This document shows positions 9,447 through 17,624 of a stretch of 64,000 bases of DNA, one piece after another; position 1 is the stretch's first letter, and the number at the start of each line of letters is the position of its first letter. The notes under the pieces were generated by a model that was not told where the DNA came from, ran no database searches, and was given only the letters and a program-made list of their open reading frames with translations. The stretch spans positions 1,240,001 through 1,304,000 of the forward strand of contig NC_007778.1 in the NCBI RefSeq assembly GCF_000013365.1, read 5' to 3'. Made by a program: the position numbers and the translations under genes. This DNA comes from Rhodopseudomonas palustris HaA2 (lineage in GTDB: Bacteria > Pseudomonadota > Alphaproteobacteria > Rhizobiales > Xanthobacteraceae).

Positions 9447-10457
9447 TCAGTGCGACCGCGCCAAGCAGAACGCCACCACCTGCTCCAGCGCGGTTTTCAT
9501 CGGCGACGACGGGAACAGCGCCAATGCGTCGACGGCCATCGCGCCGTAGTGGTGCGCGCGCTGGATGGTGTCCTCGAGGGCGCGGTGCTTGGTCATCAGC
9601 TTGATCGCCTGGTCGAGATCGGCCTCGGTGATCTCGCCGCGCTCCAGCGCCTTGATCCAGAACGCCCGCTCGGAATCGTTGCCGCGGCGGAACGCCAGCA
9701 CCACCGGCAGCGTGATCTTGCCCTCGCGGAAATCGTCGCCGACATTCTTGCCGAGTTTGGCGGCCTTGCCGCCGTAATCGAGCACGTCGTCGACGAGCTG
9801 GAAGGCGATGCCGATGTTCATGCCGAACGAGCGGCAGGCCGACTGCTCGGCCTTCGGCCGGTCGGCGATGGCGGGCCCGACTTCGCAGGCGGCGGCGAAC
9901 AGTTCGGCGGTCTTGCCGCGGATCACCGCGAGATATTCGTCCTCGGTGGTGGCGGTGTTCTTGGCGGCGGCGAGCTGCATTACCTCGCCTTCGGCGATCG
10001 TCGCCGAGGCCGCCGACAGAATGTCGAGTGCGCGCAGCGAGCCGACCTCGACCATCATCCGGAACGCCTGGCCGAGCAGGAAGTCGCCGACCAGCACGCT
10101 GGCCTCGTTGCCCCACAGCATCCGCGCCGACTTCTTGCCGCGGCGCATCTCGCTCTCGTCGACGACGTCGTCGTGCAGCAGCGTCGCGGTGTGCATGAAT
10201 TCGACCGCCGCGGCGAGCTTGATGTGGCCGTCGCCGGCATAGCCGGTGAGGTTGGCCATCGCCAGCGTCAGCATCGGCCGCAGCCGCTTGCCGCCCGAGG
10301 AGATCAGATGGTTCGCGACCTCGGGGATCATCGTGACGTCCGAGCCGGTGCGCGACAGGATGGTGGCGTTGACCCGCTCCATGTCCGCCGCGACAAGTCC
10401 GACCAATTGATCGATCGAGGCGGGCGGGGGGCCTTCGAAAGGTACGACTACGGCCAC
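9447..10457 (-). CDS. ispB: Long-chain trans-polyprenyl diphosphate synthase (octa/decaprenyl)
   Basis: This enzyme builds the isoprenoid tail of ubiquinone by adding isopentenyl diphosphate units. Two aspartate-rich motifs are present: LLHDDVVDESEMRRGK (first) and FQLVDDVLDYGG (second), with GGKRLRPML near the N-terminus. Alanine at position -5 from the first motif leaves room for a long chain, as in octa- and decaprenyl synthases; the exact length cannot be read. I chose the GTG at 10457 (VAVVVPFEG...) because GGAG lies 7 nt before it; the longer ORF to 10661 is arginine-rich and poorly supported. The predicted length is 336 aa, normal for IspB. Divergent from the DUF2007 gene. Confidence 0.92.
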   Translation of the reverse strand: MAVVVPFEGPPPASIDQLVGLVAADMERVNATILSRTGSDVTMIPEVANHLISSGGKRLRPMLTLAMANLTGYAGDGHIKLAAAVEFMHTATLLHDDVVDESEMRRGKKSARMLWGNEASVLVGDFLLGQAFRMMVEVGSLRALDILSAASATIAEGEVMQLAAAKNTATTEDEYLAVIRGKTAELFAAACEVGPAIADRPKAEQSACRSFGMNIGIAFQLVDDVLDYGGKAAKLGKNVGDDFREGKITLPVVLAFRRGNDSERAFWIKALERGEITEADLDQAIKLMTKHRALEDTIQRAHHYGAMAVDALALFPSSPMKTALEQVVAFCLARSH

Positions 10458-10630
10458 GCTCAGTCTCCAGATTCGGGAGGTTTCCGGCACATCGAGTCCG
10501 CGCGAAAACTCCCTGATTTCGTTGCTCGGGGCGAAGTGGGGACGCCGACGCGGTGCCGGTCGGCGATTTCGCTCTTCGTCCAGATCCCGACTATAACATG
10601 GGACCGACCGCCTCACGAGACGAGCATTCG

Positions 10631-10669
10631 CCCAAGTCGGTTGCCCAAGTCGGCCACCCAAGTCGTTCG
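10631..10669. repeat. Three 13-bp tandem repeats
   Basis: Three head-to-tail copies of a 13-bp unit starting CCCAAGTCG (10631, 10644, 10657); the last four bases of each unit vary. They lie in the 250-bp space between the divergent polyprenyl synthase and DUF2007 genes. A small minisatellite or repeated protein-binding site; the role is unknown. Confidence 0.7.
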
Positions 10670-10707
10670 CCGGGAGCTATAATGCAGGGATCAGGGGAGG
10701 CGCAAGG

Positions 10708-10935
10708 TTGCGGGAACTGGTGAGGACCAATGACGTGGTGTTGATCTCGGCGGTCGGGGCGCTGCTCGACGGCGCCGAGATCCACTATCTGGTGATGGAC
10801 CAGAACATGAGCATCCTGGAGGGCTCGGTCGGGGTGATTCCAAGGCGCGTTCTGGTCCATCCGGACGATCTCCGAAGCGCGCGTCAGGTTTTGACTGACG
10901 CGGGCCTCGCCCATGAATTGCGCGGCGATGACTGA
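10708..10935 (+). CDS. DUF2007 domain protein
   Basis: A 75-residue soluble protein matching the DUF2007 ('putative signal transducing') family: 'MRELVRTNDVVLISAVGALLDGAEIHYLVMDQN', ending 'RRVLVHPDDLRSARQVLTDAGL'. The family folds like the alpha subunit C-terminus of some PII-like domains, but its role is not established. The start is a TTG at 10708, supported by a very strong Shine-Dalgarno (GGGGAGG, 10694-10700) at 7 nt. Its stop overlaps the ATG of the methyltransferase gene by 8 bp, so they form an operon. Confidence 0.85.
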   Translation: MRELVRTNDVVLISAVGALLDGAEIHYLVMDQNMSILEGSVGVIPRRVLVHPDDLRSARQVLTDAGLAHELRGDD

Positions 10936-11725
10936 TCCTGCCGCGACCACCGAGGATGGCTTTCTCGGCGGGCGGTTGCGGCTGCGACAACTGGTCCTCG
11001 GTCATCGGGCCGGCCATGACGCCATCCTGCTGGCAGCGGCGACTAGAGCGCGGCCGGGGGACCGAGTCGTCGAGTTCGGCGCCGGCGTCGGCGCGGCCGG
11101 GCTGGCGTTGGCCGCCCGGGTCGGGGGCCTCGATCTGCTGCTGGTCGAGCGGGATCCACAACTGGCCGCGCTTGCGCGCGCAAACGCCGCAGCCAACGGT
11201 ATCCGGGCCGCGGCGGTGGTGCTGGATGTGGAGGCCGGTGCGGACGCCTTCGCGGCCGTCGACCTGTTGCCCGACAGCGTCGATGTCGTGCTGATGAATC
11301 CACCGTTCAACGATCCGTCGCGGCATCGCGGTTCGCCCGACGGCGCGCGGCAGGCTGCGCATGTGGCGACCGCCACAACTTTGGAGTCATGGGTGCATGC
11401 TGCGCGACGCGTGCTGAAATCGGGCGGCGCCCTGACGCTGATCTGGCGCGCCGATGGCTTGGCCGAAGTGCTGGCGGCGCTCGCCCGCGGCTTCGGCAGC
11501 CTGGCGTTGTTACCCGTCCACGGCAAACCGGACGAACCGGCGATCCGGGTGCTGATCCGCGCGGTCAAAGGCGGACGTGCGCCGCTTCAGATCCACGCGG
11601 CGGTCCATTTGAACGAGGCATCGGGAACACCGACCGCGCTCGCACGCGCCGTCCTGAACGGTGAGCAGATCCTGCCACCCGCGGTCACATCATCGCGAGC
11701 GCCGGGCAAAAATTGCTCGGCCTGA
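10928..11725 (+). CDS. SAM-dependent methyltransferase, TrmN6-like
   Basis: A 265-residue class I methyltransferase. The SAM-binding loop is VVEFGAGVGAAGLALA (about residues 47-62), followed by acidic 'LLLVERDPQLAALARANA'. The NPPF motif near residue 125 marks an N6-adenine or N5-glutamine methyltransferase. The family resemblance is to tRNA1(Val) (adenine37-N6)-methyltransferase (TrmN6/YfiC), which modifies tRNA; a protein substrate is not excluded. The ATG at 10928 overlaps the DUF2007 stop; an alternative ATG at 10913 would add five residues. The C-terminal 25 residues look unstructured. Confidence 0.82.
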   Translation: MTDPAATTEDGFLGGRLRLRQLVLGHRAGHDAILLAAATRARPGDRVVEFGAGVGAAGLALAARVGGLDLLLVERDPQLAALARANAAANGIRAAAVVLDVEAGADAFAAVDLLPDSVDVVLMNPPFNDPSRHRGSPDGARQAAHVATATTLESWVHAARRVLKSGGALTLIWRADGLAEVLAALARGFGSLALLPVHGKPDEPAIRVLIRAVKGGRAPLQIHAAVHLNEASGTPTALARAVLNGEQILPPAVTSSRAPGKNCSA

Positions 11726-11824
11726 TCAATGCGGAAGCGACTTGGTTCGCGGATCCGGCTTCGCCGTGATGTGTACCGAGGCCAAAATCGCCCCTATCAG
11801 CAGCATCAACAAATAGATTTTCAT
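11726..11824 (-). CDS. 32-residue single-pass membrane protein (too short for usual callers)
   Basis: On the minus strand an ATG at 11824 opens a 32-codon frame: MKIYLLMLLIGAILAS, then VHITAKPDPRTKSLPH. It has a hydrophobic stretch (residues 4-20) with a positive tail, typical of a small inner-membrane protein. A good Shine-Dalgarno (GGAG, 7 nt before the ATG) supports translation. Its stop abuts the stop of the methyltransferase gene. Not a recognised family; the function is unknown. Convergent orientation with respect to the methyltransferase and divergent from the S49 peptidase gene. Confidence 0.6.
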   Translation of the reverse strand: MKIYLLMLLIGAILASVHITAKPDPRTKSLPH

Positions 11825-11940
11825 GATCGTCTCCGCTGCGTCGTTGCAGCCGCGTCCCCATATGAAACTCTGCTCTGCAAAACACGTTCCAGACCACAGC
11901 TGATTCGGGTTTGGAAATAGATCAACATTTGGGTGAATGC

Positions 11941-12849
11941 ATGAATGATCCGGCGACGAGTGGTCGCAGCTCCGCGAGCCTGCTCGACACTTTCGGCAAA
12001 TGGATTCCGGCCCGGTTCCGCTCCGATATTCCGGTCGTGCCGGTGGTGCGCCTGTCGGGCGTGATCGGCGCCGTCACGCCGCTGCGGCCGGGCATGTCGC
12101 TGGCGGGCGTCGCCAAGCTGCTGGAGCGTGCGTTCGCGACGCGCAACGCCAAGGCGGTGGCGCTGGCGATCAACTCGCCGGGCGGCTCGCCGGTGCAGTC
12201 GCGGCTGATCTATCTGCGCATCCGCGCGCTGGCGGCCGAAAAGAAACTGCCGGTCTATGCTTTCGTCGAGGATGTCGCGGCCTCGGGCGGCTACATGATC
12301 GCCTGCGGCGCCGACGAGATCTATTGCGACCCCTCCTCGATCGTCGGATCGATCGGCGTGGTCGGCGGCAGTTTCGGCTTTCAGGAACTGATCAAGAAGA
12401 TCGGCGTCGAGCGCCGGCTGTACACCGCCGGCGAGCACAAGGCGCAGCTCGATCCGTTTCTGCCGGAAGATCCCGGCGACGTCGCCCGCGTCAAGGCGCT
12501 GCAGCAGGAGATCCACGCGCTGTTCATTTCGCTGGTGAAAGACAGCCGCGGTGCGCGGCTGAAGGGCGACGACGCCAAGCTGTTCTCCGGCGAGTACTGG
12601 GCCGGCGCGACCTCGGTGTCGCTGGGTCTGTCCGATGCGATCGGCGACCTCCGCGCGGTGCTGCGCGACAAATTCGGCGACAAGGTGCGCACGCCGGTGA
12701 TCGCGGCGCCGACCGGCTTGCTGTCGGGCCTGATGCGCAAATCGTCGGGCGCCGGCACAGAGGCCTCGCTCGACGGCTTCGCGGCGCTGCCCGATCAGCT
12801 GATCTCGGCGCTGGAGGCGCGCGCGATCTGGGCGAAATACGGCTTTTAG
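11941..12849 (+). CDS. S49 family serine peptidase (SppA/SohB-like)
   Basis: A membrane-associated or periplasmic-facing peptidase of the signal peptide peptidase A family, which degrades cleaved signal peptides and small membrane fragments. Visible parts: INSPGGSPVQSRLIY (substrate loop), then EDVAASGGYMIACGADEIYCDPSSIVGSIGV, containing the nucleophilic Ser in ASGGYM (about residue 115). The general-base Lys is in GEHKAQLDPF (about residue 166). At 302 aa it is the half-size single-domain form. No clear N-terminal membrane segment is seen. The ATG at 11941 is preceded by a weak GGGTGA; a TTG at 11911 is possible. The next gene, 12957-13145, is probably in the same unit. Confidence 0.9.
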   Translation: MNDPATSGRSSASLLDTFGKWIPARFRSDIPVVPVVRLSGVIGAVTPLRPGMSLAGVAKLLERAFATRNAKAVALAINSPGGSPVQSRLIYLRIRALAAEKKLPVYAFVEDVAASGGYMIACGADEIYCDPSSIVGSIGVVGGSFGFQELIKKIGVERRLYTAGEHKAQLDPFLPEDPGDVARVKALQQEIHALFISLVKDSRGARLKGDDAKLFSGEYWAGATSVSLGLSDAIGDLRAVLRDKFGDKVRTPVIAAPTGLLSGLMRKSSGAGTEASLDGFAALPDQLISALEARAIWAKYGF

Positions 12850-12956
12850 AAGGTCCCAAACGCGCTGTTTCGCCCCGCCGGAGGCGATTGCAGAGGGGGC
12901 GCGATTCAGCAAGACTGTCCGCGGGGCGTGACGTGACCCGAGACGAGGATCGACCA

Positions 12957-13145
12957 ATGCCGCCGCTGCTTGTACTTGCCGGAAGTCTGGTAGGCATCGC
13001 CCTGGTGCGCTGGGCCTTCAGGACCGCCGGGCGAATCAATCAGGAACTGGACGACGCGCGCTCCGCGATCTTCGCCGAGCCGCAGCCGGCCGAGATTCCG
13101 ACTTTACGCAAGGACCCGGTGACCGGGGCGTATCGGCCGGGCTGA
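12957..13145 (+). CDS. Small membrane-anchored protein downstream of the S49 peptidase
   Basis: A 62-residue protein with one N-terminal hydrophobic segment (MPPLLVLAGSLVGIALVRWAF) and a hydrophilic rest, with 'RKDPVTGAYRPG' at the C-terminus, a phrase common in short alphaproteobacterial membrane proteins. No named domain is recognised. The ATG has AGGA 8-9 nt before it. It lies 107 bp after the S49 peptidase stop on the same strand and may be co-transcribed. A weak hairpin follows. Confidence 0.65.
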   Translation: MPPLLVLAGSLVGIALVRWAFRTAGRINQELDDARSAIFAEPQPAEIPTLRKDPVTGAYRPG

Positions 13146-13217
13146 TCGCCGCGCATTCCGAGCGTCCGACCTTCCGGCGCCGGCCCCGGGGCTGGGCATC
13201 GCCCGCAGGGCCGGCAC

Positions 13218-13234
13218 GCAACCTTGGAGGTTGC
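13218..13234. terminator. Weak hairpin between convergent small genes
   Basis: GCAACC (13218-13223) and GGTTGC (13229-13234) pair around a 5-nt loop between the stop at 13145 (+) and the stop at 13262 (-). The stem is short and no T-run follows, so this is only a candidate. Confidence 0.3.
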
Positions 13235-13261
13235 AACTGAGTTGGCGCGCGCGCCGAAATC

Positions 13262-13348
13262 CTAGCGACGGTCCCGGATTTCGCCGGAGAGCAGCGGGAC
13301 GATGGTGAGCGCGACCATCAGTGCGCCGATCATCTGAATTGTCGTCAT
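13262..13348 (-). CDS. 28-residue membrane peptide
   Basis: A 28-codon minus-strand frame, MTTIQMIGALMVALTIVPLL then SGEIRDRR, with a single hydrophobic helix (about residues 4-20) followed by a positively charged end. The ATG at 13348 has a good Shine-Dalgarno (GGGAG, 7 nt upstream). No homologue is recognised from sequence alone. It has the same layout as the 32-residue protein at 11726-11824: very short, one helix, strong ribosome site, on the minus strand in a gap between plus-strand genes. Confidence 0.55.
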   Translation of the reverse strand: MTTIQMIGALMVALTIVPLLSGEIRDRR

Positions 13349-13588
13349 GCCGGGGCTCCCATCGCGTCCGCGCACGGCTCCCCAGCCGCACGCAAATCCC
13401 ACGGTCCGATCGTTACTCGGCAGTTGCTAACGAATTTCAGCGCTCCGCCGGGACGCGTCAGTCATGGTTGACGGCGGGTTAATGCCCGTCGGCGCTGCGG
13501 TTTGAGGTCCGCATCGCCTTGATTTGAGGGGGCCCTGCCGATACGGTCCGGCCGCTTTCCGAAAACCCTTGCGAATCCAAAGCCGCTC

Positions 13589-14563
13589 ATGGACCCGACG
13601 CCTCCCCACATGCGCCCGGAACGATCGTTCCAGGGCCTGATCCTGACGCTGCAGCGGTTCTGGGCCGACTACGGCTGCGTGATCCTGCAGCCCTACGACA
13701 TGGAGGTCGGCGCCGGCACCTTCCATCCGGCGACCACCCTGCGCGCGCTCGGGCCGAAACCCTGGCGCGCCGCCTATGTGCAGCCGTCGCGCCGGCCGAA
13801 GGACGGCCGCTATGGCGAGAACCCGAACCGGCTGCAGCACTATTATCAGTTCCAGGTGATCCTGAAGCCGTCGCCGCCGGATCTGCAGGACCTCTATCTG
13901 AAATCGCTGCAGGCGATCGGCGTCGACACCGCGCTGCACGATGTGCGCTTCGTCGAGGACGATTGGGAGAGCCCGACGCTGGGCGCCTGGGGGCTCGGCT
14001 GGGAGTGCTGGTGCGACGGCATGGAAGTCAGCCAGTTCACCTATTTTCAGCAGGTCGCCGGCGTCGAATGCGCCCCGGTCGCCGGCGAACTCACTTATGG
14101 CCTGGAGCGGCTGGCGATGTACGTCCAGGGCATCGACCGGGTCTACGACCTCAACTTCAACGGCCGTGACGGCGCCGATAAAGTCACCTATGGCGACGTC
14201 TTCCTGCAGGCCGAGAAGGAATATTCGAAACACAATTTCGAGGTCGCCGACACCGACATGCTGTTCGCGCAGTTCAAGATGGCGGAAGAGGCCTGCAAAA
14301 AGTACCTCGATGCCGGCTGGCAAATGTCTGCTGATGGCGGCAAACGCGAGGCGCATCTGATGGCGCTGCCGGCCTACGACCAGTGCATCAAGGCCAGCCA
14401 CGTCTTCAACCTGCTCGACGCCCGCGGTGTGATCTCGGTCACCGAACGCCAAAGCTACATCCTCCGCGTCCGCGACCTGGCGAAAGCCTGCGGCGAGGCG
14501 TGGCTGCACACGGAGGCGGGCGGTTCTTCACCCTCCCCTGGAGGGGGAGGGTCGCTCGCGTGA
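13589..14563 (+). CDS. glyQ: Glycyl-tRNA synthetase alpha subunit
   Basis: The catalytic (aminoacylating) subunit of the bacterial heterotetrameric (alpha2beta2) glycyl-tRNA synthetase. It reads [44 protein letters not shown], the usual GlyQ start, then [30 protein letters not shown] and the terminal Arg-rich region '[16 protein letters not shown]'. The length (324 aa) exceeds the family norm (about 300) because the stop codon lies inside an inserted repeat: the last dozen or so residues ([13 protein letters not shown]) are encoded by the left arm of the DUF559 cassette. The ATG at 13589 or the internal ATG at 13610 could be the start. Its partner glyS is 466 bp downstream. Confidence 0.96.
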   Translation: MDPTPPHMRPERSFQGLILTLQRFWADYGCVILQPYDMEVGAGTFHPATTLRALGPKPWRAAYVQPSRRPKDGRYGENPNRLQHYYQFQVILKPSPPDLQDLYLKSLQAIGVDTALHDVRFVEDDWESPTLGAWGLGWECWCDGMEVSQFTYFQQVAGVECAPVAGELTYGLERLAMYVQGIDRVYDLNFNGRDGADKVTYGDVFLQAEKEYSKHNFEVADTDMLFAQFKMAEEACKKYLDAGWQMSADGGKREAHLMALPAYDQCIKASHVFNLLDARGVISVTERQSYILRVRDLAKACGEAWLHTEAGGSSPSPGGGGSLA

Positions 14564-14586
14564 GCGAGCGGGGTGGGGTGACAGCG
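14531..14586 (+). repeat. Left inverted repeat of DUF559 cassette
   Basis: A GC-rich element with two internal hairpins (CCCTCCCC/GGGGAGGG and CGCTCGCG/CGAGCG), ending GGGGTGGGGTGACAGCG. Its reverse complement is nearly identical to 14945-15001. It contains the glyQ stop codon, so it was placed at the very end of that gene. A similar design, with a different stem sequence, occurs at 17356-17508 and 31551-31676. Confidence 0.85.
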
Positions 14587-14594
14587 GTTGCGAC

Positions 14595-15029
14595 ATGGTC
14601 AAACGCCAGATCAGCGACTTCAAGCGCACCACCGCGAACAAACTGCGGACGAACAGCACCGCTGCCGAAGACATCCTGTGGCGGCAACTACGACGAATGA
14701 ATGTGGAAGGAAGTCACTTCAGACGGCAGGTTGTGATCGGGCCCTATATCGCCGATTTCGCCTGCCTCGCGAAGCGATTGATCATCGAGGTCGACGGTTC
14801 ACAACACGGCGACGAAGACGGCCTGAGGCGTGACGAAACGCGAACGCAATGGCTGCAGTCGGAAGGCTACCGGGTGATCCGATTTTGGAACAATGATGTG
14901 ATGAGCAAGACCGACGCCGTGATGGACGCAATCTATAACGCGATCGCTGTCACCCCACCCCGCTCGCCGTTGGCGAGCGACCCTCCCCCTCAAGGGGAGG
15001 GTGGGGCCGTGCGTGGGGAGAAGGAATAA
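14595..15029 (+). CDS. DUF559 endonuclease-like protein
   Basis: A 144-residue protein with the DUF559 (VSR/PD-(D/E)XK-like) core: '[46 protein letters not shown]', then '[24 protein letters not shown]'. The likely catalytic residues are the Asp in IADFAC, the Glu in LIIEVDG (ExD) and nearby Gln/His. The family's DNA target is unknown. The last 27 residues (from TPPRSPLAS) are encoded by the right inverted repeat. Its ATG at 14595 lies 8 bp after the left repeat, with no clear Shine-Dalgarno. Its TAA overlaps the glyS ATG by one base, so the gene is fully embedded in the operon. Confidence 0.88.
   Translation: MVKRQISDFKRTTANKLRTNSTAAEDILWRQLRRMNVEGSHFRRQVVIGPYIADFACLAKRLIIEVDGSQHGDEDGLRRDETRTQWLQSEGYRVIRFWNNDVMSKTDAVMDAIYNAIAVTPPRSPLASDPPPQGEGGAVRGEKE
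14945..15001 (-). repeat. Right inverted repeat of DUF559 cassette
   Basis: Inverted copy of 14531-14586: it begins CGCTGTCACCCCACCCCGCTCGCC and ends CCTCAAGGGGAGGG, differing in the loop and a few bases. It lies inside the DUF559 reading frame, coding its C-terminal tail, and ends about 28 bp before the glyS start. Confidence 0.85.
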
Positions 15030-17311
15030 TGCCCGATCTCCTCCTCGAACTGTTCTCCGAAGAAATCCCGGCGCGGATGCAGGCGAAGGCTGCTGACGAT
15101 CTCAGGCGGCTGGTGACCGACAAGCTCGTGGCGGAAGGACTCGTCTATGAGGGCGCCAAGGCGTTCGCGACGCCGCGGCGGCTGACGCTGACGGTGCACG
15201 GCATTCCGGCGCGGCAGCCGGATCTCAAGGACGAGCGCAAGGGGCCGAAGGTCGGCGCGCCGGATGCCGCCGTGCAGGGCTTCCTCAAGGCCACCGGGCT
15301 CGCCTCGCTGGACGAGGCCACGATCCAGAAGGACCCGAAGAAGGGCGACTTCTACGTCGCGCTGATCGAAAAGCCGGGCAAGCCGGCGATCGACGTGCTG
15401 GCCGAGATCCTGCCGGTGATCGTCCGCACCTTCCCGTGGCCGAAATCGATGCGCTGGGGCGAGCGCTCGGCCAAGCCCGGCGCGCTGCAATGGGTGCGGC
15501 CGCTGCATTCGATCGTCGCGACGTTCGGCATCGACACCGAAGAGCCGGACGTGGTGGCGTTCGACATCAGCGGCATCCAGGCCGGGCAAGTGACGCGCGG
15601 CCACAGATTCATGGCGCCGGACGAAATCAGCGTGCGCCGCTTCGAGGACTACGAGGCGAAGCTGTATGCCGCCAAGGTCGTGCTCGACCCGCAGCGCCGC
15701 CGCGACATCATCCTCGCCGACGCCAAGACGCTGGCGCAGGCGCAGAACTACGAACTGGTCGAGGATCAGGGGCTGCTCGACGAAGTGTCGGGGCTGGTCG
15801 AATGGCCGGTGGCGCTGATGGGCTCGTTCGACGAGGCCTTCCTGTCGATCCCCGGCGAAGTGATCCGCGCCACCATCCGCGCCAACCAGAAGTGCTTCGT
15901 GGTCTCTGATCCCGCGACCGGCAAGCTCGCCAACAAGTTCATCCTGACCGCGAACATCGAAGCCAGCGACGGCGGCGCCGCGATCACCGCCGGCAACGAA
16001 CGCGTGATCCGCGCACGATTGAGCGACGCGCGGCATTTCTGGGAGACCGATCATAAATCCCTTCCGGAGTATCGCGATAGCGGCTTGCGTCCGCTGGATC
16101 AGCGTCTCAAGAAGATTCGGGATCAGAAAATCGTCTTCCACGCGAGCCTTGGTACTCAAGGCGAACGTATAGATCGGATCATTCGTCTTGCGCGTGAGAT
16201 TGCTCCGTTGGTCGGAGCCGATCCAGACAAGGCCGCCCGTGCGGCCGAATTGGCGAAGGCCGATCTCGTCACCGAAGTGGTCGGCGAATTCCCCGAGCTG
16301 CAGGGCCTGATGGGCAAATACTACGCGCTGGCGCAAGGCGAAGACGCCAGCGTCGCCGCTGCGTGCGAAGAGCACTACAAGCCGCAAGGCCCGGCTGATC
16401 GCGTCCCGACCGATCCGGTGAGCATCGCGGTGGCGTTGGCTGATAAGCTGGATACGCTGGTCGGCTTCTGGGCGATCGACGAGAAGCCAACGGGGAGCAA
16501 GGACCCGTATGCTCTGCGACGCGCGGCGTTGGGGGTAATCAGGCTGCTCGTGGATAACGGCATTCGAATGCATCTTCAACGAAAGTCATTGCTGATTGAG
16601 ATGCGTTTTCGAATCCTTGGTGCGCTCGCGCGAGAGCGTGGTTTCACAAAACAACTTACGTCGACGCTCGATATTCTCAATTCGGATAAGGACCATGCTT
16701 CTCTTGAGGTTGAACTGATAAGTAGCCTGGAACGTTCTATTGAAGGTCTCTATTCGGAAATCTTCGCGAAGGCCGACGCAGCTCAACTCAACCTCCTCTC
16801 TTTCTTCGCCGATCGCCTGAAAGTCCAGCTCCGCGATCAAGGTGCCCGTCACGATCTTGTCGACGCCGTGTTCGCGCTGGAAGGCCAGGACGACATCCTG
16901 ATGATCGTCCGCCGCGTCGAGGCGCTCGCGGCGTTCCTTGCGACCGACGACGGCAAGAACCTGCTCGCCGGTACCAAGCGTGCGGCGAATATTCTGCGCA
17001 TCGAGGAGAAGAAGGACGGTCGCGCCTTCGACGGTGCGCCGGATGCGTCGCTGTATGCACAGGACGAGGAGAAGGCGCTCGCCGCCGCGATCGATCGGGC
17101 GCGGGCGGAGGCGACCGAGGCCGTGGCGCGCGAAGACTTCGCCGCGGCGATGACCGCGATGGCCGGGCTGCGGCCGGCGGTCGATGCGTTCTTCGAGCAC
17201 GTCACGGTCAACGCCGACGACAAATCCGTCCGCGAAAATCGCCTGAAGCTGCTGAATGAGATCCGCGCCGCGACGCGCGCGGTGGCGGATTTCTCGAAGA
17301 TCCAGGATTAA
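15029..17311 (+). CDS. glyS: Glycyl-tRNA synthetase beta subunit
   Basis: The tRNA-binding beta subunit that works with GlyQ. It starts with '[18 protein letters not shown]', typical of GlyS, carries the conserved region '[37 protein letters not shown]' near residue 440-480, and ends with the family C-terminal domain. The ATG at 15029 overlaps the DUF559 stop by one base and has AAGGA just upstream. At 760 residues it is longer than the usual 690-720. The extra length seems to lie in residues 505-590, coded by AT-richer DNA (about 48% GC by my count in 16561-16800). Function is not in doubt; the origin of that segment is. Confidence 0.96.
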   Translation: MPDLLLELFSEEIPARMQAKAADDLRRLVTDKLVAEGLVYEGAKAFATPRRLTLTVHGIPARQPDLKDERKGPKVGAPDAAVQGFLKATGLASLDEATIQKDPKKGDFYVALIEKPGKPAIDVLAEILPVIVRTFPWPKSMRWGERSAKPGALQWVRPLHSIVATFGIDTEEPDVVAFDISGIQAGQVTRGHRFMAPDEISVRRFEDYEAKLYAAKVVLDPQRRRDIILADAKTLAQAQNYELVEDQGLLDEVSGLVEWPVALMGSFDEAFLSIPGEVIRATIRANQKCFVVSDPATGKLANKFILTANIEASDGGAAITAGNERVIRARLSDARHFWETDHKSLPEYRDSGLRPLDQRLKKIRDQKIVFHASLGTQGERIDRIIRLAREIAPLVGADPDKAARAAELAKADLVTEVVGEFPELQGLMGKYYALAQGEDASVAAACEEHYKPQGPADRVPTDPVSIAVALADKLDTLVGFWAIDEKPTGSKDPYALRRAALGVIRLLVDNGIRMHLQRKSLLIEMRFRILGALARERGFTKQLTSTLDILNSDKDHASLEVELISSLERSIEGLYSEIFAKADAAQLNLLSFFADRLKVQLRDQGARHDLVDAVFALEGQDDILMIVRRVEALAAFLATDDGKNLLAGTKRAANILRIEEKKDGRAFDGAPDASLYAQDEEKALAAAIDRARAEATEAVAREDFAAAMTAMAGLRPAVDAFFEHVTVNADDKSVRENRLKLLNEIRAATRAVADFSKIQD

Positions 17312-17355
17312 TTGCGGAAAAGTGAGCCGCAGGGCCGCAACATCGGCAGCGCGCT

Positions 17356-17508
17356 CCCTCGCCCCGCTCTTCGCGGGGAGAGGGGTGGGGTGAGGGGCTG
17401 CGGCCTCCCCGCGAATGCTGATTTTGGATTGAGCGCAATGCCCGGCCCCTCACCCGACCGGCTTCGCCGGTCGACCTCTCCCCGCAGAAGGGCGGGGCGA
17501 GGTGGGGA
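17356..17508. repeat. Paired inverted REP-like element after glyS
   Basis: Two inverted arms: CCTCGCCCCGCTCTTCGCGGGGAGAGG (17357 onward) and the matching CCTCTCCCCGCAGAAGGGCGGGGCGAGG (17475-17502), each with its own hairpin and a 'GGGGTGAGGGGC'/'GCCCCTCACCC' shared part. About 45 bp of unrelated DNA lies between the arms. The region 17312-17624 holds no gene. Same architecture as the DUF559 cassette ends and the pair at 31551-31676. Confidence 0.8.
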
Positions 17509-17538
17509 CCCCGAAAAATCCCGCAACATCGCGAAACA

Positions 17539-17553
17539 TTAATGTCTCGTTAA
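17539..17553 (+). promoter_or_regulatory. CtrA-type site (TTAA-N7-TTAA)
   Basis: TTAA at 17539-17542, seven bases, then TTAACC at 17550-17555, matching the full CtrA consensus TTAA-N7-TTAA(C). It lies 72 bp upstream of the ATG of the following gene. CtrA is the cell-cycle and motility response regulator of alphaproteobacteria. By chance, such a site is rare in DNA of this GC content, but binding is not shown. Confidence 0.5.
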
Positions 17554-17624
17554 CCATGTCCTGAGAGGGTGGCGGCCGGTAACGGTTTCTTAACCGCCTC
17601 TCCGCGCAGCGGGACGTTTCGCCC

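Larger units (their letters stand above)
14531..15001 (+). mobile_element. DUF559 gene bounded by inverted repeats, inside the glyQ-glyS operon
   Basis: The whole unit is about 470 bp: left repeat, an intergenic start of 8 bp, a DUF559 gene whose 3' end runs through the right repeat, and then the glyS Shine-Dalgarno and start. Reading direction matches the host operon. It has the look of a small mobile cassette, since the ends are inverted copies and its only gene encodes a nuclease-like domain. No target-site duplication was found by eye, and no transposase is present. Mobility is therefore inference. Confidence 0.6.
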
